NCBI GenBank assembly: GCA_007132635.1
Contig: SLOG01000163.1
Span: 1 to 7,592 of the forward strand
Direction: 5' to 3'
DNA: 7,592 nt
DNA from: Limnochordia bacterium
Lineage (GTDB): Bacteria; Bacillota; Limnochordia; Darwinibacteriales; SLO01
The position numbers and the translations under genes were made by a program. The notes under the pieces were generated by a model. It saw nothing but the letters and a program-made list of their open reading frames with translations. It had not been told where the DNA came from and made no database searches. This document shows positions 1 through 6,305 of this stretch, piece by piece (position 1 is the first letter of the stretch; each line of letters starts with the position of its first letter).

Positions 1-543
1 CCAGGAGCCATTCCGTGCAATCATCGAGTTAAAACCAGACGCATACTCCTGGTATATCCCGTCCAATACCTCTAGATTTCCATCCCAGCTCTGAACTCGC
101 CCATCTACCGAGACACGGCGCGGACAATCCTCTACCTCTAGCGTGCAGTTCACTCGATCTCCGGCCAATTCCCAACCATACCGTTCATAAAATGAGTACT
201 TAAAGGGAAACAGAAACGATATCAACTGTCCGTCGCTTCGCATGAGCCGCAGTGATTCGAGGAGCAGTTCCTCGACCATCCGCTGACGTCGGTACTCCGG
301 CCACGTGGCTACTCCAGCGAGGCCCCCCATGGAAAAACGTTTGCCTCGTATGTACGTCTCAAAAGGGATTATTTGTAGTCCGCTGGCCAGCTGATCACCC
401 ACAAAGACGCCAAGGCCAACGCGCGCGCTGAGTTCCTGCGATGCACGCTCCCGCGCTTCCGGAGGAGCTTCATATTGAAACGCAAAACTTGTCAAATCAA
501 GATACTGATCCAGAGTCTCCTTGGTTATCCTTTTGATCTCCAT
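1..543 (-). CDS. Eis-like GNAT acetyltransferase, partial (3' end beyond left edge)
   Basis: The reverse strand reads open from an ATG at 543 to the window edge, giving 181 residues with no stop, so the C-terminal part is missing. The GNAT acetyl-CoA binding region is around residues 73-125: GGLAGVATWPEYRRQRMVEE, followed by LFPFKYSFYERYGWE. This order, together with the later FNSMIARNGSW, is characteristic of the Eis family (N-terminal GNAT, second GNAT-like domain, C-terminal SCP2-like domain, about 400 residues when complete). Known Eis proteins are cytosolic and acetylate amines, including aminoglycosides and lysine side chains; the substrate here is unknown. A good ribosome-binding site (GAGGAG on the reverse strand, about 8 nt before the ATG) supports the start. 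The gene is divergent from the transporter genes and shares their upstream spacer, so the two could be co-regulated, though there is no evidence of a functional link. Confidence 0.88.
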   Translation of the reverse strand, partial: MEIKRITKETLDQYLDLTSFAFQYEAPPEARERASQELSARVGLGVFVGDQLASGLQIIPFETYIRGKRFSMGGLAGVATWPEYRRQRMVEELLLESLRLMRSDGQLISFLFPFKYSFYERYGWELAGDRVNCTLEVEDCPRRVSVDGRVQSWDGNLEVLDGIYQEYASGFNSMIARNGSW

Positions 544-619
544 AGCACCCACTCCTCAATGCAGACATACGCCAGAAAAACGCCAAATCCTCTTGCCGAC
601 GCAACAAATGTGTGAGATC

Positions 620-648
620 CTGACGCCTTTTGAGTGTATAGTTATACA
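620..648 (+). promoter_or_regulatory. candidate sigma-70-type promoter for the transporter genes
   Basis: CTGACG at 620-625 (4 of 6 to TTGACA) is separated by exactly 17 bp from TATACA at 643-648 (TATA conserved). Transcription would start near 655 and leave a leader of about 100 nt before the first gene. The -10 lies inside the palindrome at 633-654. Matches are modest; an alternative -10, TATAGT at 637-642, lacks a good -35. Assignment is inferred from sequence only. Confidence 0.35.
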
Positions 649-654
649 CTATAC
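633..654. promoter_or_regulatory. nested perfect palindromes, candidate operator in the divergent spacer
   Basis: Two perfect inverted repeats overlap. The first is AGTGTATA-GT-TATACACT at 633-650 (8-bp arms, 2-bp centre). The second is GTATAGT-TATAC-ACTATAC at 636-654 (7-bp arms, 5-bp centre). They cover the candidate -10 of the plus-strand genes and lie about 90 bp upstream of the divergent acetyltransferase start. A GTGTATA..TATACAC arrangement resembles operators of GntR-family repressors, but no regulator gene is in the window, so the protein that binds is unknown. Confidence 0.5.
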
Positions 655-712
655 GAAAATTCTTTGCTCCCGAAGAGGAGATCCACGAGATTCGTAGAAT
701 TGTAAAGCAAAC

Positions 713-728
713 TTCCGTTATTACGGAA
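713..728. repeat. inverted repeat in the leader (TTCCGT-4-ACGGAA)
   Basis: TTCCGT at 713-718 and ACGGAA at 723-728 are perfect 6-bp inverted arms around a 4-nt centre (TATT). The repeat lies in the presumed 5' leader, 12 nt before the purine-rich ribosome-binding region at 740-749. It could be a second operator half-site pair or a small leader hairpin; the sequence does not decide between them. Confidence 0.4.
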
Positions 729-753
729 CAGATCACTAGAAGGGGAAGGTGTA

Positions 754-1887
754 ATGATGAAAAAGGTTCTGATTGGTTTGGTTGTTGCTGTGTTATTGTT
801 AAGTTTCTCGCTGCCTAGTTTTGCTGAGGAGCCCATAAAAATTGGGTTAATCACTCCGCTAACAGGTGCCGTATCAACGTTTGGGCAGTCGGTAAGAAAC
901 TCTGCTGTACTGGCTGTTGACACGATCAATGAACGCGGTGGAATCCACGGGCGGATGATCGACCTAATCGTACTTGATGATCAGGGCGACGCCACCGAGG
1001 CTGCTAACGCAACGAGACGACTCATTGACCGAGATGAAGTAGTGTTGATTATTGGCCCGGTTATCACACCCTGCGTGCTGGCTGCAGCACCGATCGCCCA
1101 GGATGCTGGAATCCCACTGATCACACCGACAGGCACCGGAGATACAATCACAGAGATTGGCGACATGATCTTTCGGGCTGCCTACAAGGATTCGTTCCAG
1201 GGACAGATGATGGCTAGATTTGCTCGCGAAGTACTGGAACTTGAACAGGCAGCTATCATTTATGATGTGGCAAATGACTACTCCACCGGATTGATGAACT
1301 CCTTCCGAGACACGTTCATTGAACTGGGCGGCGAGATCGTCCGTGTTGAATCGTACACGACCAACGATAGTGACTTCAGTGCGCAGTTGACATCCATCGC
1401 CATGCGGCAGCCAGACGCGCTTTTTGTCCCAGACTACTATACTGCTGCAGGCCCTATTGCTATGCAGTCCCGACAGCTAGGTATTGACGCAACGCTTCTG
1501 GGCGTTGACGGTTGGGACTCGCCGGCCATTCATGAATTGGCAGGCGGTTATGAAGTCGGAGCTTACATCGTTAACCACTATTCTCCCGATGATGAAACCC
1601 CGAGTACACAGGAGTTCATTAGTGTTTTTAGCGCTCGTTATCCCGACGCCCCGGATGCCTTGGCCGCACTTGCATATGACGCAGTGCAGATCGTTGAAGC
1701 TGCACTCAACGCCACAGGTGGTTCGACAGACCCTCAGGAACTCAAAACTGCCTTAGGAACAGTCTCCAATATTCAAGCCGCTACGGGAACCATCAACATG
1801 GATCCTGAAGGCACTCCGGTCAAAGCAGTTGTCATTCTTCAGATGACTGCTGACGGGTCAATCCTAGTTGACAAAGTCGAACCGTAG
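754..1887 (+). CDS. livK: ABC transporter solute-binding protein, Liv/HAAT family (periplasmic)
   Basis: 377 residues, typical for the leucine-binding-protein family (Peripla_BP_6). Residues 1-24 form a Sec signal peptide: Met-Met-Lys-Lys, a hydrophobic core to about residue 20, and a cleavage-like PSFA|EE. There is no lipobox cysteine, so the mature protein should be free in a periplasm. The first lobe starts with IKIGLITPLTGAVSTFGQ (28-45); ITPTGTGD (123-130) and GVDGWDSP (250-257) are family ligand-pocket segments. Aligned from memory to E. coli LIV-BP, Thr128 and Asp252 fall near positions that contact the ligand alpha-amino/carboxylate groups. Only one cysteine (107) is present, so the E. 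coli disulfide is absent. AAGGGG/GGAAGG lies before the ATG; the ATG at 757 is an equally spaced alternative. It captures the substrate for the downstream LivHMGF complex. The symbol reflects family, not proven substrate. Confidence 0.93.
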   Translation: MMKKVLIGLVVAVLLLSFSLPSFAEEPIKIGLITPLTGAVSTFGQSVRNSAVLAVDTINERGGIHGRMIDLIVLDDQGDATEAANATRRLIDRDEVVLIIGPVITPCVLAAAPIAQDAGIPLITPTGTGDTITEIGDMIFRAAYKDSFQGQMMARFAREVLELEQAAIIYDVANDYSTGLMNSFRDTFIELGGEIVRVESYTTNDSDFSAQLTSIAMRQPDALFVPDYYTAAGPIAMQSRQLGIDATLLGVDGWDSPAIHELAGGYEVGAYIVNHYSPDDETPSTQEFISVFSARYPDAPDALAALAYDAVQIVEAALNATGGSTDPQELKTALGTVSNIQAATGTINMDPEGTPVKAVVILQMTADGSILVDKVEP

Positions 1888-1903
1888 AACCAGTTTTCTT
1901 TCC

Positions 1904-1931
1904 ACTGTGGGGTGCAGACGCACCCCACAGT
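1904..1931 (+). repeat. strong intercistronic hairpin between the binding-protein gene and livH
   Basis: ACTGTGGGGTGC (1904-1915), loop AGAC, then GCACCCCACAGT (1920-1931): a perfect 12-bp stem. No T-run follows (TAATGCTCAT), so it is not a classical intrinsic terminator. Its position after a solute-binding-protein gene fits an mRNA-stabilising or 3'-exonuclease-blocking structure, or a weak attenuator, which would keep binding protein in excess over permease. The role is inferred from position and structure. Confidence 0.7.
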
Positions 1932-2002
1932 TAATGCTCATCTTCGAATTAACTTCCGTCCTCTGTCCGCCAGCGATTTCTCCACCGATGTTAAACAAAA
2001 AG

Positions 2003-2010
2003 AAGGTGAT
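2003..2010 (+). promoter_or_regulatory. ribosome-binding site that fixes the livH start at GTG 2014
   Basis: AAGGTGAT is a long match to the 16S anti-Shine-Dalgarno complement (AAGGAGGTGAT) and ends 3 nt before the GTG at 2014, with its GG core about 7 nt away. It supports this GTG over the in-frame ATG at 1912, which lies inside the 1904-1931 hairpin. Confidence 0.7.
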
Positions 2011-2013
2011 GGC

Positions 2014-2901
2014 GTGGTTTGGTATACAATCCTTATTCAGCAAATCATCAACGGCCTAGCATTAGGCAGTGTGTACGCGTTGATAGCGCTCGGCTATACG
2101 ATGGTTTATGGCATCATAAAACTCATTAACTTCGCCCACGGCGAAATTTACATGCTCGGAGCCTATTTCGGCTTTTTCGCGTTGACGATCTTTAACCTCC
2201 CGTTAATACCAGCAATGCTCATTTCGATGCTTTTAGCAGCAATTATTGGCATGGGAATAGAACGGATTGCCTACAGACCCCTGCGGAATGCCCCGCGCAT
2301 TGCTGCTCTCATCACTGCCATCGGAGCTTCGCTGCTCATCCAAAGTGTGGCTCAGCTTACATTCGGCGCTTCATTTCGCCCCTTTCCACAAGTTATCCCG
2401 TTTCAGCGCATTCAAGTCGGCCCCATCTTTCTCACAAATCGGCAGTTAATCATGTTTGGGGTTGCCATTCTGCTCATGGTTCTTCTTCATCTAATCGTCC
2501 ATTACACGAAGATCGGCAAGGCCATGCGAGCCGTCTCCATGGATAAAGAAGCAGCACTTCTTATGGGAATTGATGTGGACAAGGTCATCTCCTTCACGTT
2601 CGCTGTCGGTTCGGCCCTTGCCGCAGCGGGGGGCATTCTCGTGGGAATGTACTACAACCGAATTGATCCTTACATGGGCATCATGCCGGGCTTAAAGGCA
2701 TTTGTTGCGGCCGTGCTGGGAGGAATCGGCGTCATTCCAGGAGCCGTTCTCGGTGGTTTCCTGATGGGAACAGCCGAGAACCTGGTGGTAGCTTTTGGTT
2801 CGTCAACATACCGAGATGCGGTAGCCTTCGCTGTGCTTATTCTGGTCTTGCTTCTTAGGCCGAGCGGGCTCCTGGGCAAACGTCAGAACGAGAAAGTGTA
2901 G
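2014..2901 (+). CDS. livH: LivH-type permease of a HAAT ABC importer
   Basis: An inner-membrane channel subunit of 295 residues from the GTG start (E. coli LivH is about 308). The N-terminus WYTILIQQIINGLALGSVYALIALGYTMVYG aligns with the usual start of LivH proteins, followed by the diagnostic KLINFAHGEIYMLGAY (about 36-51). About eight hydrophobic segments follow. The cytoplasmic coupling region before the last helices, GLKAFVAAVLGGIGVIPGA (from residue 226), is the family's EAA-like contact to the ATPases, and the protein ends in LLLRPSGLLGK. An upstream in-frame ATG at 1912 would add 34 polar residues not found in the family and would begin inside a hairpin, so it is rejected. It lies 126 nt after the binding-protein gene and 14 nt before livM, in one transcription unit. 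Confidence 0.93.
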   Translation: MVWYTILIQQIINGLALGSVYALIALGYTMVYGIIKLINFAHGEIYMLGAYFGFFALTIFNLPLIPAMLISMLLAAIIGMGIERIAYRPLRNAPRIAALITAIGASLLIQSVAQLTFGASFRPFPQVIPFQRIQVGPIFLTNRQLIMFGVAILLMVLLHLIVHYTKIGKAMRAVSMDKEAALLMGIDVDKVISFTFAVGSALAAAGGILVGMYYNRIDPYMGIMPGLKAFVAAVLGGIGVIPGAVLGGFLMGTAENLVVAFGSSTYRDAVAFAVLILVLLLRPSGLLGKRQNEKV

Positions 2902-2915
2902 GTGACCTGTAAACC

Positions 2916-3914
2916 ATGTTAGACCTCAAGGGACGAAAGGGTAAATGGAATATCAGTGTCCTAATCCTCCTTGGAATTCTTTACCTAGTCATCCACTGTA
3001 TGGCCGCCTCGCGCATTCTGCTTCCATACCATATTCAAGTACTTGGCCTGGTTTGTATCAACATAATCCTTGTTGTGAGTCTTAACCTCATCAATGGTTT
3101 CTTAGGGCAGTTAGCCATCGGACACGCTGGCTTTTTGGCGATTGGCGCCTATCTCTCGGCAGCGCTGACGGTATTCTATGGCTTTCCCTTTCTCTTGGCG
3201 ATTCTCATTTCTGGAATTGCAGCCGGATTAGTCGGCATATTGATCGGTGTTCCTGCGCTGCGACTGACCGGTGATTACTTAGCCATTGCGACACTGGGTT
3301 TTGGGGAGATTATCCGAGTGATAATACTCAATATCCCCGCCGTGGGAGGTCCGCGAGGCTTTTCGGGAATCCCGCGTTTAACCAATTTCGGACTTACCTA
3401 CTTACTAGCCATCATAACGGTATTTGTCGTCAAGAATTTCATCGACTCCGCCCACGGACGAGCTGTCGTCTCCATTCGTGAAGACGAGATTGCAGCGGAT
3501 TCACTGGGAGTCAACACAACGTACTACAAAGTAGCTGCTTTTGCCATAGGGGCGTTTTTTGCCGGTACTGCCGGAGCCTTGTTTTCGCACTACATGCAGT
3601 ACATTTCCCCAGCACCTAGTCAGATAGGCTTCCTGCGTTCTATCGAGATCCTTATCATGGTCGTCCTTGGCGGTTTGGGAAGCCTCACTGGATCGGTCAT
3701 TACGGCCTTCGCTTTAACACTTCTGCCAGAACTGCTGCGTGGATTTGCTGAGTATCGCATGGTTATCTACCCTATCCTGCTAATTCTTATGATGCTCTTC
3801 CGTCCCTCAGGCCTTATGGCAGGAAACGAGCTTTCGTTCGAATTTTTAGAGAAGCTTTTCAAGCGGAAACCAAAGTCAAACGCGAAGGGAGTGAGTCCAG
3901 GTGGCGCCAACTAA
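2916..3914 (+). CDS. livM: LivM-type permease of a HAAT ABC importer
   Basis: 332 residues, the second membrane subunit, pairing with LivH. Diagnostic segments are GQLAIGHAGFLAIGAYLSA (64-82), LRLTGDYLAIATLGFGEIIR (115-134), the loop GRAVVSIREDEIAADSLGVN (181-200), and the EAA-like coupling stretch EILIMVVLGGLGSLTG (244-259), followed by the family C-terminal motif LFRPSGL (294-300). A lysine-rich tail follows (312-325). The ATG is 14 nt after the livH stop; AGGTGA overlapping that stop serves as ribosome-binding site, which suggests translational coupling. The last 14 nt overlap the start of livG. Length matches the usual short LivM, without the extra N-terminal helices of the E. coli protein. 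Confidence 0.95.
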   Translation: MLDLKGRKGKWNISVLILLGILYLVIHCMAASRILLPYHIQVLGLVCINIILVVSLNLINGFLGQLAIGHAGFLAIGAYLSAALTVFYGFPFLLAILISGIAAGLVGILIGVPALRLTGDYLAIATLGFGEIIRVIILNIPAVGGPRGFSGIPRLTNFGLTYLLAIITVFVVKNFIDSAHGRAVVSIREDEIAADSLGVNTTYYKVAAFAIGAFFAGTAGALFSHYMQYISPAPSQIGFLRSIEILIMVVLGGLGSLTGSVITAFALTLLPELLRGFAEYRMVIYPILLILMMLFRPSGLMAGNELSFEFLEKLFKRKPKSNAKGVSPGGAN

Positions 3915-4686
3915 GGGGCTCGAGGTTAACGGGCTGTCCGTTCAATTTGGTGGTCTCAAAGCCGTATCAAACCTCAGCTTGGCTGTTCAACACGGCGAGT
4001 TGATTGGGCTCATCGGACCCAACGGCGCCGGAAAGACCACTGTCTTCAACGCGCTCACTGGTTTTTGCCGCCCCAACAGCGGTACCATCATCTTCGATGG
4101 ACACGATATAACGCACAAGCCACCGCACTTTGTTGCTCAATTTGGCGTGGCTCGGACTTTTCAGAACATCCGGCTATTCAAGGACCTTTCGGTCTTGGAC
4201 AACCTGAAGATTGCGTATCACCAGAATTTCGGCTACTCGATTCTAGGTGGAATCCTGCGCATCCCCTTGTACCATCAAGAGGAAGCGAAAGTCATCGAAG
4301 AGTCTGTGCGCATCTTGGACCTTGTCAACCTCACTGAACACCGGCAAGTCAAAGCCGGCAACTTAGCTTACGGAAATCAGCGGAAACTTGAAATTGCGCG
4401 TGCCCTGGTCATGAAGCCAAAGCTGCTCCTGCTGGACGAACCGGCCGCTGGCATGAACCCGTTCGAGACCCGCGAGCTCGTAAAACTTATTCGCGAGATT
4501 CAGGAAAGCTTTGACCTCACTGTTTTCCTCATTGAACACGACATGAGCTTGGTGATGAATCTGTGCAAACGCATCTATGTATTGGACTACGGACTTCTCA
4601 TCGCTTCAGGAGGAGTCGACGAAGTTAGAAATGACCCGCGGGTCATCGAAGCATATCTTGGGGAGGACGCACCATGGCAATCCTAG
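3901..4686 (+). CDS. livG: LivG-type ATPase of a HAAT ABC importer
   Basis: 261 residues, a cytoplasmic nucleotide-binding subunit. Walker A is GPNGAGKT at 39-46. The Q-loop segment RTFQNIRLF (85-93) is typical of LivG. The degenerate signature LAYGNQRKLEIARAL (155-169) has the LivG-type Y-G in place of S-G-G. Walker B is LLLLDEP (175-181), followed by AAGMNP, and the H-loop histidine is in LIEHDM (His213). The C-terminus VIEAYLGE is also family-typical. The start is GTG at 3901, inside the livM end (14-nt overlap), with AAGGGAGTGA at 3885-3894 as ribosome-binding site. It heterodimerises with LivF to power LivHM. Confidence 0.95.
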   Translation: MAPTKGLEVNGLSVQFGGLKAVSNLSLAVQHGELIGLIGPNGAGKTTVFNALTGFCRPNSGTIIFDGHDITHKPPHFVAQFGVARTFQNIRLFKDLSVLDNLKIAYHQNFGYSILGGILRIPLYHQEEAKVIEESVRILDLVNLTEHRQVKAGNLAYGNQRKLEIARALVMKPKLLLLDEPAAGMNPFETRELVKLIREIQESFDLTVFLIEHDMSLVMNLCKRIYVLDYGLLIASGGVDEVRNDPRVIEAYLGEDAPWQS

Positions 4687-5384
4687 AGGTCAAAGAACTG
4701 CACGTTCATTACGGCGTAATCCATGCCCTTAAAGGCATTAGTTTTTCAGTCCAGCAAGGCGAAATTGTCACCTTGATCGGCGCTAACGGTGCTGGCAAGA
4801 CAACCACACTCCGAACGATCTCCGGACTTAACCAAAAGACAAGCGGATCCATTGTCTTTCGCGGACAAGACATTTCTCGGCTCGCTCCGCATAAAATTGT
4901 CGCGCAGGGCGTCGGCCAGGTGCCTGAGGGGCGCAGAGTATTTCCTCAGCTGACAGTCGAGGACAATTTGGGTCTTGGAGCGTATCTTCGCAAAAACAAG
5001 AAGGAAATACAGCGCGACCTCAACAGAGTGTTCGAGCTGTTCCCGCGTCTGAAGGAACGTCGGCGGCAAACCGCTGGCAGCCTTAGCGGCGGTGAGCAGC
5101 AGATGCTGGCTATGGGGAGAGGTCTCATGAGCCGTCCAGCTGTTCTTCTGCTTGATGAGCCGTCGATGGGACTGGCACCGATGTTGGTGCGAGAGATCTT
5201 TTCGATCATTCAAGAGATAAATGAAGGCGGTACAACGATCCTTTTAGTAGAACAAAATGCGCATTTGTCTTTGGAGATTTCGTCTCGCGCCTACGTTCTG
5301 GAAACGGGAACGGTCGCGCTGGATGGTTCGTCAAAAGAACTACTGCAGGACCCACGCATTCGCCAGGCCTATTTGGGGGCCTAA
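4674..5384 (+). CDS. livF: LivF-type ATPase of a HAAT ABC importer
   Basis: 236 residues, the second nucleotide-binding subunit. Walker A is GANGAGKT (36-43), the Q-loop segment is GVGQVPEGRRVFPQLTVEDN (79-98; VPEGR is diagnostic of LivF), the signature is LSGGEQQML (137-145), and Walker B is VLLLDEP (157-163) followed by SMGLAP. The position of the switch histidine reads LLVEQN, with Gln in place of His, as is normal for LivF. All ATPase elements are intact. The ATG overlaps the livG end by 13 nt and follows GGGGAGG at 4660-4666, so livG and livF are probably translationally coupled. No terminator follows before the ThuA-like gene 94 nt downstream. Confidence 0.95.
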   Translation: MAILEVKELHVHYGVIHALKGISFSVQQGEIVTLIGANGAGKTTTLRTISGLNQKTSGSIVFRGQDISRLAPHKIVAQGVGQVPEGRRVFPQLTVEDNLGLGAYLRKNKKEIQRDLNRVFELFPRLKERRRQTAGSLSGGEQQMLAMGRGLMSRPAVLLLDEPSMGLAPMLVREIFSIIQEINEGGTTILLVEQNAHLSLEISSRAYVLETGTVALDGSSKELLQDPRIRQAYLGA

Positions 5385-5465
5385 GAGAATCCTTATGTCT
5401 CCGGCAGAAGGATTTCAGCATCCATGGCGGGAAAGATGTTATGAGCTTTGCAATTACGACCTATC

Positions 5466-5473
5466 AAGGGGGA
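5466..5473 (+). promoter_or_regulatory. ribosome-binding site that fixes the ThuA-like start at 5479
   Basis: AAGGGGGA with 6 nt between the last G and the ATG at 5479. The same frame is open upstream (in-frame ATG at 5395, and further into livF), but the upstream ATG has no comparable site and the added residues are not part of the ThuA fold. Confidence 0.7.
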
Positions 5474-5478
5474 TAACA

Positions 5479-6138
5479 ATGCCAAGGAAAGCTTTAATTG
5501 TTCAAGGTGGTTGGGAAGGACACGAACCCAAACAGGTTTCGGAGGTTTTTAACACGATTCTAACGGAAGAAGGATTTTCTGTTGAAGTCTCCGACACCCT
5601 AGATGCATTTCTGGACGAGGAAAAGTTAAAGGAATTAGATCTGATCGTGCCTTCCTGGACAATGGGCAGCATAACAAACGAGCAAGTGAAACCCGTGCTG
5701 AAGGCTGTCGAAAGCGGTGTGGGAATAGCTGGGCTGCACGGCGGCATGTGCGACTCATTTCGCGAAAACGTAGATTGGCAGTTTATGACCGGTGGTCAAT
5801 GGGTAGCCCATCCAGGCAATGACGGCGTTGAGTACATAGTCAACGTGAAGAAGGGTTCTAGCCCTATCACCGAAGGCATTGCCGACTTCACGGTCAAGAG
5901 TGAACAGTACTACTTGCATGTGGATCCTGTTGTCGACGTTCTTGCCACAACCAGATTTCCCACAGCCGATGGCCCTCATGCCGCCAATGGACCCGTCGAC
6001 ATGCCCGTGGTTTGGACCAAGTATTGGGGCCAAGGACGCGTCTTCTATTGTTCTTTGGGACATGTAGCAGACATTGTTGCTATGCCCCAAACGAGCCTGC
6101 TAATGCGCCGTGGTTTCCTCTGGGCAGCACGGCAGTAG
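5479..6138 (+). CDS. ThuA-like domain protein (trehalose-utilisation family)
   Basis: 219 residues, the usual size of a single ThuA domain (Pfam ThuA, a class-I glutamine-amidotransferase-like flavodoxin fold). It begins RKALIVQGGWEGHEP (3-17), the conserved N-terminal strand and GGWEGHEP loop. AGLHGGMCDSF (84-94) is the loop equivalent to the amidotransferase nucleophile elbow, with His87 where amidotransferases carry Cys. SEQYYLHVDP (141-150) and GRVFYCSLGH (186-195) are further conserved parts, and the protein ends RRGFLWAA. No signal peptide is visible, so it is cytoplasmic. In rhizobia ThuA acts with the Gfo/Idh/MocA dehydrogenase ThuB in disaccharide catabolism through 3-keto intermediates; a Gfo/Idh/MocA gene is next here too. 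The exact reaction of this protein is unknown. Confidence 0.88.
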   Translation: MPRKALIVQGGWEGHEPKQVSEVFNTILTEEGFSVEVSDTLDAFLDEEKLKELDLIVPSWTMGSITNEQVKPVLKAVESGVGIAGLHGGMCDSFRENVDWQFMTGGQWVAHPGNDGVEYIVNVKKGSSPITEGIADFTVKSEQYYLHVDPVVDVLATTRFPTADGPHAANGPVDMPVVWTKYWGQGRVFYCSLGHVADIVAMPQTSLLMRRGFLWAARQ

Positions 6139-6142
6139 CAGA

Positions 6143-6149
6143 GCTAGGA
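6143..6149. repeat. left copy of the flanking 7-bp direct repeat (GCTAGGA)
   Basis: GCTAGGA at 6143-6149 recurs exactly at 6267-6273, immediately outside the terminal inverted repeats of the 6150-6266 element. This is the arrangement expected of a target-site duplication. Confidence 0.6.
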
Positions 6150-6266
6150 AGGCGTTGATTTTCTCCGTTTTACTACCGACGAGGGCATCACGCCACGCCG
6201 TTTACCTGGCATTTTAGGTAAACGGCGTGAACTGGCCCTCGTCAAAATCGAGAAAATCAACTGCCT
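6150..6266. mobile_element. MITE-like 117-bp palindromic element with target-site duplication
   Basis: The two ends are imperfect terminal inverted repeats: AGGC-GTTGATTTTCTC on the left (6150-6165) and, read inward from the right (6266-6250), AGGCAGTTGATTTTCTC, differing by one extra base. Inside lie two further stems: GACGAGGGC (6178-6186) with GCCCTCGTC (6235-6243), and a perfect 14-bp stem CACGCCGTTTACCT (6194-6207) with AGGTAAACGGCGTG (6216-6229) around an 8-nt loop. Almost the whole element therefore folds on itself. It has no coding capacity. A perfect GCTAGGA repeat flanks it. These are marks of a non-autonomous miniature element mobilised by a transposase encoded elsewhere; I cannot name the parent IS family. 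Transcribed in the operon, it would form a long hairpin ahead of the oxidoreductase gene. Alternatives are a REP/BIME-like repeat or a cis-regulatory RNA. Confidence 0.68.
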
Positions 6267-6273
6267 GCTAGGA
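6267..6273. repeat. right copy of the flanking 7-bp direct repeat (GCTAGGA)
   Basis: Exact second copy of GCTAGGA, abutting the right terminal inverted repeat. It lies about 20 nt before the ribosome-binding site of the next gene, so the insertion spared that gene's translation signals. Confidence 0.6.
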
Positions 6274-6305
6274 TTATTGCACAAAGATAACAGGGGGTAG
6301 TCTGT

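Noticed and set aside
497..736. Minus-strand open frame of 79 codons across the divergent spacer
   Set aside because: It overlaps the start of the acetyltransferase gene in another frame, has no recognisable domain, and covers the palindromes and leader. The acetyltransferase frame has a proper ribosome-binding site and clear family motifs.
1912..2013. Upstream ATG extension of livH
   Set aside because: The ATG lies inside a stable hairpin with no ribosome-binding site, and the 34 added residues are polar and absent from LivH proteins.
4746..5213. Minus-strand open frame of 155 codons opposite livF
   Set aside because: Antisense to a fully intact ATPase gene, with no domain features; a by-product of codon composition.
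5388..5414. AATCCTT / AAGGATT inverted repeat after livF as a terminator
   Set aside because: Only a 7-bp AT-rich stem with a 13-nt loop and no T-run; too weak to separate livF from the next gene.
5257..5478. Longer version of the ThuA-like gene starting within livF
   Set aside because: The extension is the shadow frame of livF plus untranslated spacer. AAGGGGGA immediately before ATG 5479 and the family N-terminus fix the start there.
5755..6090. Minus-strand open frame of 111 codons opposite the ThuA-like gene
   Set aside because: Antisense shadow of a conserved coding region, with no family motif.
6143..6273. The palindromic region as an intrinsic terminator
   Set aside because: No T-tract follows the stem on either strand, and the flanking direct repeats and terminal repeats are better explained by an insertion.
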